From contig OZ022257.1 in NCBI GenBank assembly GCA_963978905.1, positions 37,911,416 to 37,975,415 of the forward strand: a stretch of DNA of 64,000 nucleotides, written 5' to 3'. How positions within the stretch are numbered: the stretch's first letter is position 1; the number at the start of each line of letters is the position of its first letter. Under the pieces are notes generated by a model. That model worked only from the letters and a program-made list of their open reading frames with translations, ran no database searches and was not told the DNA's origin. The translations under genes were made by a program, and so were the position numbers. This stretch comes from Trichostrongylus colubriformis. Taxonomy: Eukaryota > Nematoda > Chromadorea > Rhabditida > Trichostrongylidae. Positions 1-12,507 of this stretch are shown here, piece by piece.

Positions 1-617
1 CCAATGCGGCGCGCATACCTCGACCATCGATTTGCACACCGAATGCTGCAAAGCGAATTTTTTTGTCCGAATGGCATACACCCATGTAACTAGTTACAAA
101 TGAAGTGGCAGTGTAAATGATGGGTGCGGAAAGGTGCCAGAACATGGAAACGTTTGAAAGTGAAAGGGAAGAGATTTCTGACGATGAAAGACAGAGTGCA
201 AAAAAATCACACCGCCGGGGAGCAATATCAGGACCTCTCGCAAACAGATCCGGAACAATACCACCGATTCACAGTGACTGTTGCGAAGTCCGTTGATACC
301 ATGCTGCCGACAAAGTGACTTGCCAGAGACATTTCAAGCCAACTTTGACCCCTCCCAAATCGCCTCAGAATGTCATTTTGCAATTTTGATTTCCACAGTT
401 ATAATCAGTATTCGGATCTCTTTCGATCCATCTAGGTCTTAATCAAAGTTCCATGGGAAGTTGAATTCCTTCCGAGAGGGCCTACTGGACTGTGCTTGAA
501 TAGCATGTCATAGTGTCAGTGACTGTGCTGAAGAAGGGTGGCGCTGCTGGTCGTAAACCGTATTTATTAGCATCAGAGATAAAACACCATTGCACCTTCT
601 CTGGCCTATTCACACCG
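1..617. other. No supported gene; 5' flank of the first gene
   Basis: A 64-codon plus-strand frame at 124-318 and a 60-codon minus-strand frame at 482-664 are present. Neither has a signal peptide, a domain or convincing splice sites. I see no tRNA or repeat copy here. The stretch probably holds the upstream region of the gene starting at 618, whose promoter or trans-splice site I cannot place. Confidence 0.4.
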
Positions 618-3600
618 ATGCTTGCAGTTGCATTCCTTATCTTAGTGGGTAAGTGAAAATACAAACAAAAAGTATTTTGGATGCCATTTATGAATCACAT
701 AGTGTTGAGTAGGAAGTCTAGAAAGTTATTGGTTTCAGCGAAAGTAATTGCCCAGACAAGGCCAGGATACCAGTTCCGTGCCTGTGATCCTATTCAACTG
801 CAGCGATGTCAGGCAGTCTTCAATGATGAACTCGGCATTGATCGTGAGTATTCGGTCGAACAGCGTGAAAGTTGTGCATCTATCTGAGCCACAGCAACTC
901 AAGATTTACTTCTGAAAGTACATTGTTACTAAAAATTTATTCTCTTCAGCTTCCCTCGGACTGAAAACGTTTGAAGATCTTAGAGCTGCTATAGAAAATA
1001 AGCTGGGTGTGATGAAGGCAGCTGGGATGGCCAAAGTCTGCATGTCGTTTAAATACTACAAAACCTGTTTTTCGTGAGTATTTTTTGGAATTTTCTCTAT
1101 TTCTTGTCATTTTGTGCTATTTGATCAAATGTCTATGGGTCTGTTAGTGGGACAAACTTCACTCTTCCAAGCACGAAACTGTCGCCACTTGATTTTCCCT
1201 GATTTTCATGACTCTACGACGCTGCCTTCTGTGAGATATGTATTGAAACAGAGAAGACGATGTTGACATCGCCCGACTGATTATGCAACCAGAACAAATC
1301 ATAAGCTCGGCTTTAAATTCATGAGCTGAAAAGAGCAAAGTCCCTTTCGATTCCGTTGAGAAGTTAATTCCTAAGCGAGCGTATGTGTGCGATAGTTTGT
1401 TACTGTCGCGTTTACGGAATCTGATAACGTTTACGACTTTCATGAAAATTAAGCTGTTTGAATCGATAACTCGGTCTCGAATCGATGTACATTCTGATTT
1501 TTCCGCTAATGTTCGGCTGGTCAGACTATAAGCGAGAAATTTTGATTGTAGTTGTACAATACACTATAATCAGGGTATTACAATCTTTGTCATGGGCTGG
1601 TATATAACTCAATGCGCAACTGCATTTGCAAGGTTTTACACTCACATGGGCTGAGTCACTAGAGCGCGCAGTGGAGCCAGAATAACTCCACCTTTCAAGA
1701 GGTGGACAACCCTACTTGATTGCGGCAGACCGGATATGTACCCTAATGTCAGGATGCCGCACGATGGCGAGCGGCGTGCGACACAGTGTGTGCGAGCTAT
1801 GCGCGTCGCGGTAGTTGGGTCTCAAAACGATTACAACGTAATGCTAGGAGTGCGATACGCAGTTGACTTCTAATCGCTTCGGGACCCAACAATTTAGCTC
1901 GTCCGCATTGCTTCGCTTGCGACATTCCGCAGTGCGGCATCCTGACATTAAGGTACACATCCCGGCAGACCCAGTCGCTCTCTTTTCTACTTTGGTCTTT
2001 TCACAGCCCGCTGATACTGCGAAACTCCTTTGTAAACTCGTGCACTAACGGACATGGAAGATATTATATTTATTGAAGCTCGATTCCAAGAGGGGAGGGG
2101 GAGGTTTTCACCTTTCCTGAACTAGTGAGCCACGTAGCACCCCTATTTTCACTCCTGCACGCAATAACCCACACGAGACTATCGTAAATTGTATCCGTAA
2201 AGAAATAAAGTAAGTTGCATGTGTAGTCAAGGTGAATGGACAGTGGAAGAATCCGAGCACTATAAACCGGCCAGACCGTGGTAGATGTGGCTTAGGAATC
2301 CACTTCGTTGGACCTTATAAATTCAATTAGAGAACTGACAACTGGGGCTTCATCTGCGCTAAATTCTCTACTTACACAGATCTGTGATTGTCCCAATCGA
2401 TGCGTCTGATTTCTTTTGAGACTCCATCAGGATCCACTCTTCCGCTCCTTTCTCACTTCACACGAATCTTAACTTTTTTTCCATCAGCTCGGCCAGTTCC
2501 CTTGATTCCGATATACTACAGTTACAAAGGATGATAACGTTTACGACTTTCCTTTTCCCATCTATAAAAGCGGGCAACGAAAGCTTTCAATCACGTCATG
2601 ATACCGCAAAAAAGGCAAATCTGAGTTTAGGCATGAATCGCATCGAAAATCCTCAATACTTATGAAACTCTCAATTTTTTCAGCAACCATGATGATTATT
2701 TCAACTGTGCCAACAATCCTCTCGGACTACTAGTGGATCAGAATGGGTAAACATTACTTTCATTTATTAGTAATTGTTTAGAGTTATTACGCACACTTTC
2801 ATCACTTTTGTTCTGCTAACCTTTCCATCTGTTGGCTGTTGGGAAATAATTATAAGAAGTCACTCAAATAGAAACCAGGGGCATAATAACCCTATTTATG
2901 GCGAAACCCTGTCGAAATGCCCACCCCGAGATGTAAAGACGGTGTAACGGTAACTTCTGGAGTAACGATAACATTCAGATGACAGACCTCGCCTTCAGGC
3001 AACGTGATGGCTACGGTCAGAGCTGCCAGGGCGATGCAGCAGGGTTGAATGTATCGCGGCGCGCTTTTTCAGTTTTAGCTTGAAGGTCACTTCAGAAAAT
3101 AGATGCTGTCGTATTCCCGAGCATCCCCTTCGTGTTTAAGACTTGGCAGTATGCCAACGGAAACCTCGTCCAGACCACCCGAATCTTGACGGAAAGGTCG
3201 TCCGCGTTGAGAAGCGGGAAGGGTTCCCTTTTCTCGCGTCCATGGCCATTTCCTTCCGTTTTTCTTCATCGTCGCATTACTAAGCCCTTCGGCTTTCACA
3301 TTCACTACATTTTACTGTTCTTACGAATTTCCCTATAAGTGTCTTCTACCCCATTGGTTGACTCACTTCAAGGGTTCCTCATGGCCCACAATACACTTCC
3401 CACTGCCTTTGTAGTGATTTTGTAGTTATTTAAAAATTCAATTTCCTTCCTCTACTCCTCTTGCAAGATCCTATCAATACGTAGCTCCAGTGATCTCTAC
3501 CCCTTGTGCGCACCAACTCCGCAGACCGTTTAATAATGCTTTTGATGTTGTATTAGTGTTTTAGGACAGCTACTGGAATAACAGAGTACCAAGCGCTCGG

Positions 3601-4919
3601 ATACACGAAAATCTTCAATCAATTCGATTTCTCCTGTGGCGCTGGTTACACTGGTGAACATCATTTGGGCGGGACTCTCACGGATGATCACGCATCCTTA
3701 TGGAACATCATTTCAGAATTTACAAACAACGACGAATGTGCCGCAAGTGTATTTCTCACTGGTATCGAAGAAATGAGAGCATGCGATAATAACTTTGCAG
3801 CATCAATGAAAATGGATCCAAGTGTTATGAATAGATGCGCGTGAGTTCGATTTGCAAATTTTCAAAACATTACTGCGCAATTTCCATAAACACCATTCCT
3901 ATTAGATGCCTCACCCCCACATGGCCAAGTTCTCCTGACTCGCGAGCGCAGTGTGCTTGAGTGAATGGAAAGTATGACTCAGACATTAGCGGACGCAAGT
4001 CATCGTCCAGTATTTATCTAGTCTTGAGTCGGTGGTTCAACAATCTTTTATCCAACTCACCGCTTATCCTTCTAACATGGCAAAAAGCACTCTGGTGGAA
4101 TTCCAGAGCTTTATATACGTCAGAAACATTACAATAAAATCTTCCATTTAATCAGCCAGCATTGCATAGCAAGTTGCGATCATCGCGACAGGTCTCATTG
4201 TATCGTGCCGAATGACATCGAATGCTCTTTGCCGCTCTGAAAATCCCGCCTCATGAATTCATTTGTCCCCCCCCCCCTTACCAAACTGATCCACTTAAGG
4301 GCAGTGTTACGAGTAATTTGATTGTATCATTCAGTTGAATCTTTGATATGCAGCACGTCTAACCGATTGATACTGCAGTAATACCATACGGTAAGATCAC
4401 TGTGATATTACTTCCTCCCGTAAGCTCCCGTAAATTTTGTTGAAAAAGGTCCGTAACGCAGAAGAGGACGAGCAGCTGTGAATTCGTAGTAACAGACTAG
4501 AAGTTAGGCCAGTAGATTAGCATGATAACCCTGAAGCTGCAAAAGTTGGAAGTAAAGTAGCCTCCGATTGAAAGGTGACTCCGAAAAAATGGACTGATGC
4601 ATTCTCTCACGAGAAAATGCAACTCCAATTGGTCTAGCTCCCTACAACATTCAGAAGTAATTCTTGAATTCGACTGCGACCTTCATCTTACGCTCAGCTA
4701 GCTACAATCGACTTTTTGATTTTCAGGTACTTGGAAGTGGCCAAGGAATGCTACATGTCAGTCTTCAGTAAGCGTTGTTCGCAATATCCAGAGGTGGTTT
4801 GGTGGGGTTGTAATTATGAACGTGCCGGAGAGCAAACTAACTTTCCTCAATGCGACCAGATTTTCTGCACATGTGAGTTATCTTTTCAGAATGGTGCCAG
4901 TCAATGTACTGCTGTGTAA
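618..4919 (+). CDS. Secreted cysteine-rich nematode protein (DUF19/T20D4.11-like), six exons
   Basis: Exons: 618-648, 739-843, 950-1073, 2684-2746, 3565-3840, 4727-4919; every junction keeps phase and has GT...AG ends. The product is about 263 residues. Exon 1 plus the start of exon 2 encodes a classical signal peptide (starts MLAVAFLILVA, cleavage likely after ...KVIA). The mature part has 16 cysteines spread over all later exons, with W and Y near the C-terminal ones, and no membrane segment, so it should be exported. The spacing of cysteines resembles the nematode-specific DUF19 (T20D4.11-like) secreted family, whose role is unknown; this family call is tentative. Intron 3 (1.6 kb) holds a 231 bp palindromic element. 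The 3' end is uncertain: a consensus donor GTGAGT lies inside exon 6 at 4873 and an in-phase candidate exon lies at 5174-5221, so a longer isoform is possible. Start chosen because the short ATG exon supplies both the signal peptide and the right phase. Confidence 0.75.
1732..1962. mobile_element. Palindromic MITE with 9-bp target duplication
   Basis: The two ends are inverted repeats of about 31 bp (GGATATGTACC... against ...GGTACACATCC), and the similarity continues inward as a weaker palindrome. It is flanked by the direct repeat CGGCAGACC at 1723-1731 and 1963-1971, a 9-bp target duplication. It has no coding capacity and sits in intron 3 of the secreted-protein gene. A 9-bp duplication is typical of Mutator-like elements, but the family is not otherwise identified. 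Confidence 0.7.
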
Positions 4920-7900
4920 TCACAACGGGGTGTAGCAAAATTATCATATCAAAAAATCAAGCCTTATAAGAGCCAACGAGCCTAAAAACGCCTGGTGAAG
5001 GATCTATTCGGCAGTTCGAAAAGTTCCTGCCGTTTCAGATCTTCTTTACTCAAATAATTTTTCTAGTTCCTCGCTAGGTTGTCTATGCCATGTTTTAGCC
5101 CTCTCCTCGCTCTATTCAGCCATAGACACCTTTCTGTTCAGAATAGAATTTTAAATTTTTTCAAAGTCATTAGATCAGAATGGACAAACGGCAGATCCAC
5201 ACCATGTTTTCGTTGATTTTGGTGAGTGAAAAAAATTCGGGCTGGAAAAAAACACACATGAACATCTACTTTGAGCCACCTATAAAGAGTGCGTAGAGCG
5301 TGAATGAAACTGTTGCGATTCGAAAAAATAATTGGAAAAGGAATCCGAGCACTTGAATTCTGAAAGTGGATTTATTACCGTTCTTTTTTATATGTCGAAT
5401 TTGATGGCATGCAATGCAAAACCGATCTACAGCTTTTAGGACTGCTTTCACTCAAATAAGGGGAAGGCGCGCAGTGTTGAAATGATACTATGCATGTAAT
5501 ATATGTGGAAGCTGACCGCTCGCTACCCATGTGGCGATTATCATAGAATTGGCTTGTATAATAAGCGTTTGTGTTAGTGTTCATTGTTGTCACTGAGCGA
5601 TACGTCAGCCATTCCCTATGAAGGGAAGGGCTCATGCCAGTCACTTGTCGTCTCGTGCTTCAATAAAGCACTCGGTAGCGGAGCTGCAACAGTTTAAATC
5701 AATGAACAATTTTTTATCATCACTTCATCTGATTATATAACCCGATTAGTCCACTATAACACAACGAAAGAGGTAATGCAGTGCATGTGGTACACTTTCT
5801 CGTTTTCTAAAAATAACAGGAAAGGTCGGACAAAGAGGAAGATGGGAAGAAGTGATCGTTCTGGAAGGGACATTCGAGATTAGGAGCAATAATCGGTAGA
5901 GAAACCCGGCTTCAGAAGTGCGATGTCGTGGTCTGTATTCACATCTCCAGCGCATCTCTTTGAACTATAACACGACCTTTTCGAGTTGCTCACTGTAGAA
6001 GATGTCATTTGCTGTTTCGTTGTGTGCATTTCATTCATTTATGATGATGCGAATTAGGTGCAATAACAAACAACAGCAATCGAAACAAATAATGGCAAAG
6101 TAAGCGAAAAGATAAGAAAAAAGGTGCTGTGGTGAAAAATCCATTGAATTCACCTTCGACGTCTTAGTAAGGTTTCGTGTGTGTATTTGCATTCTAAGAA
6201 CTGCAAGTGCCACAGTAGGTCTCACCGTGGACCATAATCGCCATCTTCCGGTGTCTCTAACGAGACAGTGTCATAAGACCAGGCAATAAACACGCATAAT
6301 GTCAAGGATTTGCAAAGAGCTCATCAAGTGCCCTTCTTCAAACGATCCCCTCATAATAAAGAGTTATCTCCTTTCTCGCACTCGTCCTGCTTCTTGTACT
6401 TTTCTGGGTTTCCTCTAATTTTTTTAATTGTCATCCTCAATCCTGACCACCATATCCCTCTTGTTCTTCTTCTCCAACTCTTCTATGTAATTCGCAGCGT
6501 ATCTGCTGTATTCGGACTACTCGGTAAACTTGTGGATTGTTCAAGATACCCTTCCATTTTGCATCATTCGATCGCACTTCCATCACAGCTGAATGAGGTT
6601 CCCTGTGCGACGCATACCGGTCGTACAGGGAATCTCATTCATACTAATCAGTTGTACATACTGATTGCATCAGTTGTTCTTTCTGAACGCTTCCTTATTG
6701 CTGTAATAAATGAAAAGGTTCACATTATTCTGCGGCTTCTGCGACAAACCTTACGATGCCGCCCCGTCCTTCTGCGGGCATTTTACTTGCCTGTGGTTCA
6801 ATGACACACCCACGCCTCATACCATGTTCCTAATTCATTCTATTCTTTCAACATGCCACATAGGTTGTACTTCGCAGCTGTTTATTCATACTTTGCTTTC
6901 TGCTGCTCTTCAGCTCCTCATTGTGCCCTTCTACAAGCGCCACTACCGACTTTCGAGTGCTCTGCATTGCATTCGCCACGCCCGATAATGAGTTAGTTTG
7001 CTCCAATCAGGTCAGATCGAGTCGGAAGGCAGTGGTACGCTTCTCGGCGCGTGGTCGATTTACGATTGATTAGCGGTCAGCTTCAGAAAAGAGCTGAGAG
7101 AGAAATGATGGCCACGATTAGAAGAGAAACCAGAGGGACAGGGGCGTAGACAATAGAGTTGAGATGCACATACAGCATTCACGCATTACCATAGGCACAG
7201 TGACCTAGTTGGATCGAACTGACACACAACCTTGATGTGTTTGCATTGTTAACCATTGAAGCGATGGCAGTGTCTCGGTGACTGCAAATGTGGCTACTCA
7301 TCAATAAGTATTCATCCAAATTTTATTAATAAATATTTTTCAGATACTGATCCACTTAACTAATTACAGCGGCTAGGAATAACAGAACTTCTATTTGTAA
7401 GCAAAGGAGACATGATCATCAATGGCAACAATGGTTTTGCACCGATTTACTGTATTTAATAAACGGCTATCACTTTCACAGTCATTGTTCTTATCAATAA
7501 AGCTTCGCGTTATCGCAATAAGCGGGAGGTTTGCCAGTAAGTAAACGACTGTAGTTAGCTCCGGAAAGCATTCAAATGACTACAGCGGTACAAAAACGAT
7601 TCGATTCACTATGAAACCTTTATTCGGAATGCTTGTAAATTTTCTTCGCCTTTCAACAATTCGTCCGATGAAAAACGGTGGGGCTTTCGTGTCACTGGGA
7701 ACATTTCATCAGTAACTTATACCCTTTTCAAAAGTATCTTCATGGGAAAGGACAAAAGTTCTTTCGGACTGGACGATCCTTTATGCAATGTCCCTCCCTC
7801 TTCGGTAGGAAGTATGTTTGTTCTTACCACTTCAAGGACATTTCTTTAAATGAACACATTATGTGAGTCATCACATTCTAACATCACGAGGTTTTCCTTT

Positions 7901-8321
7901 AAATAAAGAGCGGTAGGTAACACAAAAATGTTGATACTTCGGGGCTAGGTAGAGTAAACCCCACAGGCCCTCTTCCAAAGTCTAGGAAGCTTCTGGACAG
8001 CAAGTACCATCCGTACTTTGACAAGACCCATGAAATGCCACTCGTGTCTTTTCAGCCAACGAGTGCCTGTCGTGGAATTTAGCGCTGAGCTGTGCCTTTG
8101 ACTGATCCAGCTGTACTTCCAGGGTCAGAAGTCTGGAGAACGACGGCTGAATCCAAGTCTAAATACACTTTCTTATCAAAATACTGCCTAACGAAATGGG
8201 CCACGTGGGGTCTGCCATTGTAATGGGTGGTGAATACCTTTCTGTAGTTGTGTGTTGCCTTCCATTAGTATGTGGTCGTCGGAAGTGGTGATACGCTGCA
8301 GAGGTTACAGTCATCTGCAGC
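4920..8321. other. Long region without a supported gene
   Basis: A candidate extra exon of the preceding gene lies at 5174-5221. Around 5820-5960 there is a diverged, inverted-looking relative of the ~465 bp repeat found at 8.3-9.2 kb. Around 6030-6225 a stretch is similar in inverse orientation to 18.78-18.93 kb. A hairpin with about 20-bp arms lies at 6592-6638. The plus-strand frame of 164 codons at 6310-6804 is rich in leucine and phenylalanine and shows no domain. Nothing else could be supported. Confidence 0.4.
6592..6638. repeat. Short hairpin
   Basis: Arms of about 20 bp reading AATGAGGTTCCCTGTGCGAC and, inverted, GTCGTACAGGGAATCTCATT around a 7-base loop. It may be a residue of a small palindromic transposon; no function is inferred. 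Confidence 0.5.
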
Positions 8322-8786
8322 TTAAAGGAACCGGAAGGGGTCTGAAACAAGAGAAAAATACAAAGAAATGAGCATTTTGTAACGAACGCAGAAGGTTAGA
8401 AGCGATAATCGGTGAAAAAACCCGAATTCAAAAGTGCATCGCTGCGGTGTGTATTCGCGCCTCATTCGCACCATCGCACTGACTTTCCGAGTTGCCCGCT
8501 GTAGGAGACGGGCCGCGGTCCAACATTAGTTGTAGCACCTGACTCCCAGCGCAGTGGAGTGGCCATTCCCAACTACATTTGCATTCATGTAAGTACATTT
8601 AGAAACAGTGTAAAAAAGAATACAGGAAAAAGTAAAAGGAAAAAGCAAATCATAAAAGAAACATCTTCTCTTGGCACCATGCCACGGCGTCAAATTGGGG
8701 AGTTTGTACAATGGCGGCCACTTGAACTCGTCCACACTACGTCTGTTCTACCGTAGACCAAAATTACCTCCTTCTGGTGTCTTTAA
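8322..8786. repeat. Dispersed ~465 bp element, copy 1 (first of tandem pair)
   Basis: Starts with TTAAAGGAACCGGAAGGGG and ends with CCTTCTGGTGTCTTTAA, so the ends are imperfect inverted repeats. The interior is shared almost base for base with 8783-9248, with the split copy 19163-19307/26965-27286 and with 29082-29546. No long open frame is conserved among copies, so it looks like a non-autonomous DNA transposon. Confidence 0.75.
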
Positions 8787-9248
8787 AGGAACCGGAAGGG
8801 GGTCCGAAACAAGAGAAACATACAAAGAAATGAGCATTTCGTAACGAACGCAGAAGGTTAGAAGCGATAATCGGTGAAAAAACCCGAACTCAAAAGTGCA
8901 TCGCTGCGGTGTGTATTCGCGCCTCATTCGCATCATCGCACTGGCGTTCCGAGTTGTCCGCTGTAGGAGACGGCCGCGGGCCAACTTTAGTTGTAGCACC
9001 TGACTCCCAGCGCAGTGGAGTGGCCATTCCCAACTACATTAACATTCATGTAAGTACACCTAGAAACAATATAAGAAAGAACAAAGGAGAAGATAAAAGG
9101 AATGAACAACTTTATAATGGAAACATCTTCTCTTGGCACCATGCCAAGGCGTCAAATTGGCGAGTTTGTGCAATGGCGGTCACTTGAACTCGTCCACACT
9201 ACGTCTGTTCTACCGTAAGCCAAAATTACTCCCTTACGGTGTCTTTAA
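8783..9248. repeat. Dispersed ~465 bp element, copy 2 (abuts copy 1)
   Basis: Head-to-tail neighbour of copy 1; the two share the TTTAAA junction at about 8782-8787. The pair could come from insertion of one copy into the end of another or from unequal recombination. The sequence is close to the copy at 29082-29546. Confidence 0.75.
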
Positions 9249-9970
9249 GATAGAGTCGCCAAAGGGCCTTATCTCGAAAATCCGTTACTATGATGAGCAC
9301 CATCTTGGATTCACGTAGCTGCTCATGTGCCTACGCAAAAGTTGTTCCAATGCAGCCATTTGTGCATTTTGTGTCGGATGTACTTGACCACCCATTTTTC
9401 ATTAATGACCATTTAACTGCCGTGGGTGACGTCTGATGCGGAGTACATTGTTGCTGCTGGCGTCAATTCGATCCTGAACTCGTGCGTCCGTAAGAAGATG
9501 AGGCTCCCTATCAGACACCTTGTGGACCATCTTCAGTTTTGAAAGAACTCAGCTAAAGGTTGAATGAGGAGAGCCGTTTTCGCGGGTAAACACGGCAATG
9601 GTCCAACCTGTGCGCTCCGTTACTTAGTGCTTGGTTTCATCCACCCTTTTTCCAGGCCCAGGATGGAGATCACGGTGTCACCCAGACCATCAGTTGGGCC
9701 TTTTCTTCTCTTTCTGTTTCTGCTTCTAGTGTGAGATAGTACACTTGGAGAGCCCCTCCCACCCAATTGCTCCCTACGCTCACCTCCAATTTGAACGGAA
9801 GAATTTTGCAATATGACGTCGTATTTGATAATTCCGTGTTGACATTCCCCAGTGAAAAATCTTTTGAGTTTCAACAGCTTCAAATCAAAAACAAAGCGGA
9901 GGCTCTAACACGCTTCTTTTATCAGCAGCGCTGTAGATGTTTGTGCGCGTTTGAATGGACTGACCTATAT
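9249..9970. other. No supported gene
   Basis: Overlapping frames on both strands at 9620-9883 and 9767-10018 exist, with no recognisable domain. The sequence 9300-9600 is not obviously repeated in the window. Confidence 0.35.
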
Positions 9971-10584
9971 GGATGTATCTCGTTAGGACAAAAATCGCGT
10001 GCGTGTGGCGTGCGATGATCGCGCACGAGTTGTTCAATTCCGATTAAGGCAGCGCATTTGGGCCAGAGCTACAGTGCTCCTACAGAATAGGGTTTTTCGT
10101 TGTGCTTAGTTTCTTTTGTCAAGGAATCGGTTTTTTCTAATCGCGAACATAAGGGAAATAGGAAGCTGAAAGTAAACGAGTAAAAAAGGTCGAAAGTTTA
10201 AAAAAAATCACTTACAAGTCTTCACACTACAAGTCAAGTCCACTCATTGTCGCGTTGACGTCCTTCACCCGAAACCGTCCTACAATCATCAATTCGAGTG
10301 TATATTTTTACCGAAGCCTTACTTTAGGAAGGTAAGAGCTTCCTCTTTACTCAAGGCTCAGGCCAAAGATTTAGGTAAAAGTAGCGCCGGACGTCAAGCT
10401 CAGTCTAGTGACCCGCCCCACAACTACTTTAACACATAAAAATGTTAGGATATGAAAAAATTGAAGAAGGTCATGATAGGGATGAACGGCTATTTATATA
10501 TTGCCCCAATCGAAAGCGACTCGTGCCTGAACGTTGCGGGCGCGACGGCGCATTGCGATTTCTATGTTCTAACGACGTACACCC
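9971..10584. mobile_element. Older Mutator-like non-autonomous element (GGGTGTA-type ends)
   Basis: The left end GGATGTATCTCGTTAGGACA and the right end, read inverted, GGGTGTACGTCGTTAGAACA match the terminal repeats of the 77 bp palindrome at 12431-12507. Flanks are GACCTATAT on the left and GACCTAATAT on the right, an eroded 9-10 bp target duplication. The interior is about 570 bp with no domain recognised. Confidence 0.6.
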
Positions 10585-11021
10585 GACCTAATATGATATA
10601 AGGGCAGCTTCATAATATTGCAGTTTGCTCTCCGGGAGCGTCTCATGCGCGAGTCTGGGTGAGTGAAACCATATGCAAGCCCGACCGTGAAGATACCGTG
10701 AAGGGCGCTCCATCGAAAGAGATATCTGGGCGCAGCAATTTTATGTGCCATCTTTGCGCTGCAAATGAGGCAAGATGATGACCTTCCCACTCGATTTCCG
10801 CCAGGCCTCAGTAGCCAGGCCTTGGTAGCCAGGCCCTGGTAAAGCTCACAAAACGATTTCTCCACTGCACTTGCATATTCATCTTCGGACATTGTAACGG
10901 CTGAAAAAGTTGAAGTAACAACCCTCCATGAAATATAGGGTAGTTTGCATGCTTGCAGGCATGCACTGTTTCACACACCACTGGCGCTTCAGCTCGGACT
11001 CGAAACTGGCGCTTCAGCGCG
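10585..11021. other. No supported gene
   Basis: A minus-strand frame of 107 codons at 10569-10892 lacks recognisable domains and runs across the end of the neighbouring element. A short direct repeat (GTAGCCAGGCC..., two units) lies at about 10810-10840. Confidence 0.35.
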
Positions 11022-11249
11022 TTAAAAGGCACTGGGAGGGGTAAAGAGGAAGTGAAAGCTGGGAATAGATCTGCGTTCTATACCCGGCTAGTGAGGCAGA
11101 GGGGCGCATGTGAGAAAGGGGCTTTCGAATTTCTATTTCTTGATTTTTTTCGCTGTTTTACTTTCGTTTTTTCTCTACTGTTACACTGCTGCGTACTCCT
11201 GCTTCCATATTCCACAATTTGCCAAATTCAACACTGAGGGTGTCTTTAA
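11022..11249. repeat. Small element sharing termini with the ~465 bp repeat
   Basis: Left end TTAAAAGGCACTGGGAGGGG and right end ending GGTGTCTTTAA match the termini of the 8.3 kb repeat family. The interior differs but is shared with 17.3-17.47 kb and 56.08-56.21 kb (the stretch around CTCTACTGTTA and the CACAATTTGCCAAA-type end). It appears to be a second subfamily mobilised by the same transposase. Confidence 0.6.
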
Positions 11250-11775
11250 AAATCAATTTTCTCATTCATGCATGCTCATTCAAGCTCATTCTTATTAGTC
11301 TTTAGAATTGGGAACACCCTCAACGCTACCTTCACTAGTGACAGAAGCAGATAACTTTAGCATGGCAGACATGTATCACGGTATCGCATCAGAGTTTTTG
11401 GTGAATAAAATTAGTAACTGGTGGCACGTTGATGAGCATAGAAGGAACTGCTACATAGAGCTAGATTTTCGTACTTACACGCCGTGAATCGTAGAACAAC
11501 GCTTGCGAATTTAACTACCTTATGCTCAGTCTGGCACTTCATAGTGATGAAATCGGTGGGATTATAGAACTATGGAATCACGAAACTAGAAAGTAATAGA
11601 TGGTTCGAAATGCAGTTTGCGTTTTACGGTAGCGTAAAACCGTGGTGTATTTGTTCCCATTATCCTTTCTACAGGCGCATCCCAGCAATCGACAAGGGCC
11701 TGAGCCTTTTCTGCTGATTACGTGATTCCCATTTTTATAGAAAACACGAATTTCACCACCGTAACGCATCCTTGT
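11250..11775. other. No supported gene
   Basis: AT-rich sequence with only short frames that are not conserved elsewhere in the window. I see nothing else in it. Confidence 0.35.
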
Positions 11776-12026
11776 GGAGAATGGTAAACGGACAAATGTG
11801 CGGTGGTACTCACTACCGCAACGCGTGAGCTTGCGTCGCGGTCCGTCGTCAGTGGGCACAGGTTTTCTCCCGTTCCGTCGCTCCGTCTGCGCACTCTCTT
11901 ACGCGGAGTGCGCAGACGGAGCGACGAGACGGGAGAAAACCTGTGCCCACTGACGACGAACCGCGACGCAAGCTCACGCGTTGCGGTAGTGAGTACCACC
12001 GCACATTTGTCCGTTTACCATTCCCC
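11776..12026. mobile_element. 251 bp near-perfect palindromic MITE
   Basis: The two ~120 bp arms are almost exact inverted copies meeting near 11900, with very few mismatches. Outer ends read GGAGAATGGTAAACGG and its inverse. Both strands therefore contain nearly the same frame, which explains mirrored open frames here. No clear target duplication was found. The high arm identity points to recent activity or correction between arms. Confidence 0.75.
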
Positions 12027-12430
12027 CTCTGTTCATCGTCAGTTCAGTTTCAGTAGAGAATGCCACCACCCGCGATCCTACAGGCTCCCAAGGGCAACTC
12101 AGTCTCGCCTCTGCCTCCTGGAACGGTGTTTGAAACCTATCAAGACCTTGTGAAAAATCGTGTTCTTGGTGACTGCCCGGATGACGTTATCCAATGTGAA
12201 CCAAGGTGCGCTTGCTGATTTTTGTCACTTTTGCTCAACTCATTCTTTGAACATCTTGGTTATTATTTCGATCTCAGGCATTACCGTTTGACCTTGCGTT
12301 TTTGTCGGTCACTAATCTAGCAGTCGATTACTTCCGCTATTTATGAGGACCTACTCTACTGGCAGTACATGCAAGGAATGAGGGAAATAATTTCAATCTT
12401 AAGAGTCACATCTGAATAGGCCCTCGCCTC

Positions 12431-12507
12431 GGGTGTATATCGTTAGGACAGAAACGTCGCGTGCCGAACACGGCCATGCGACGTTTCTATCCTAACGATA
12501 TACACCC
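12431..12507. mobile_element. Minimal 77 bp Mutator-like palindrome with 9-bp duplication
   Basis: GGGTGTATATCGTTAGGACA at the left end is mirrored at the right; the element is almost only terminal repeat around a short centre. It is flanked by CCTCGCCTC at 12422-12430 and 12508-12516, a perfect 9-bp target duplication. Same terminal family as 9971-10584. Confidence 0.8.

Noticed and set aside
4873..4889. 17-base intron with GT...AG ends
   Set aside because: Shorter than any usable nematode intron, and removal shifts the frame.
6310..6804. 164-codon plus-strand frame
   Set aside because: Hydrophobic and leucine-rich from a CT-rich region; no signal peptide, splice context or family, and a hairpin lies inside it.
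11803..12153. Mirrored open frames on both strands at the 11.9 kb palindrome (also 53.5-53.8 kb and 62-63 kb)
   Set aside because: Identical sequences on both strands follow directly from the palindromes.
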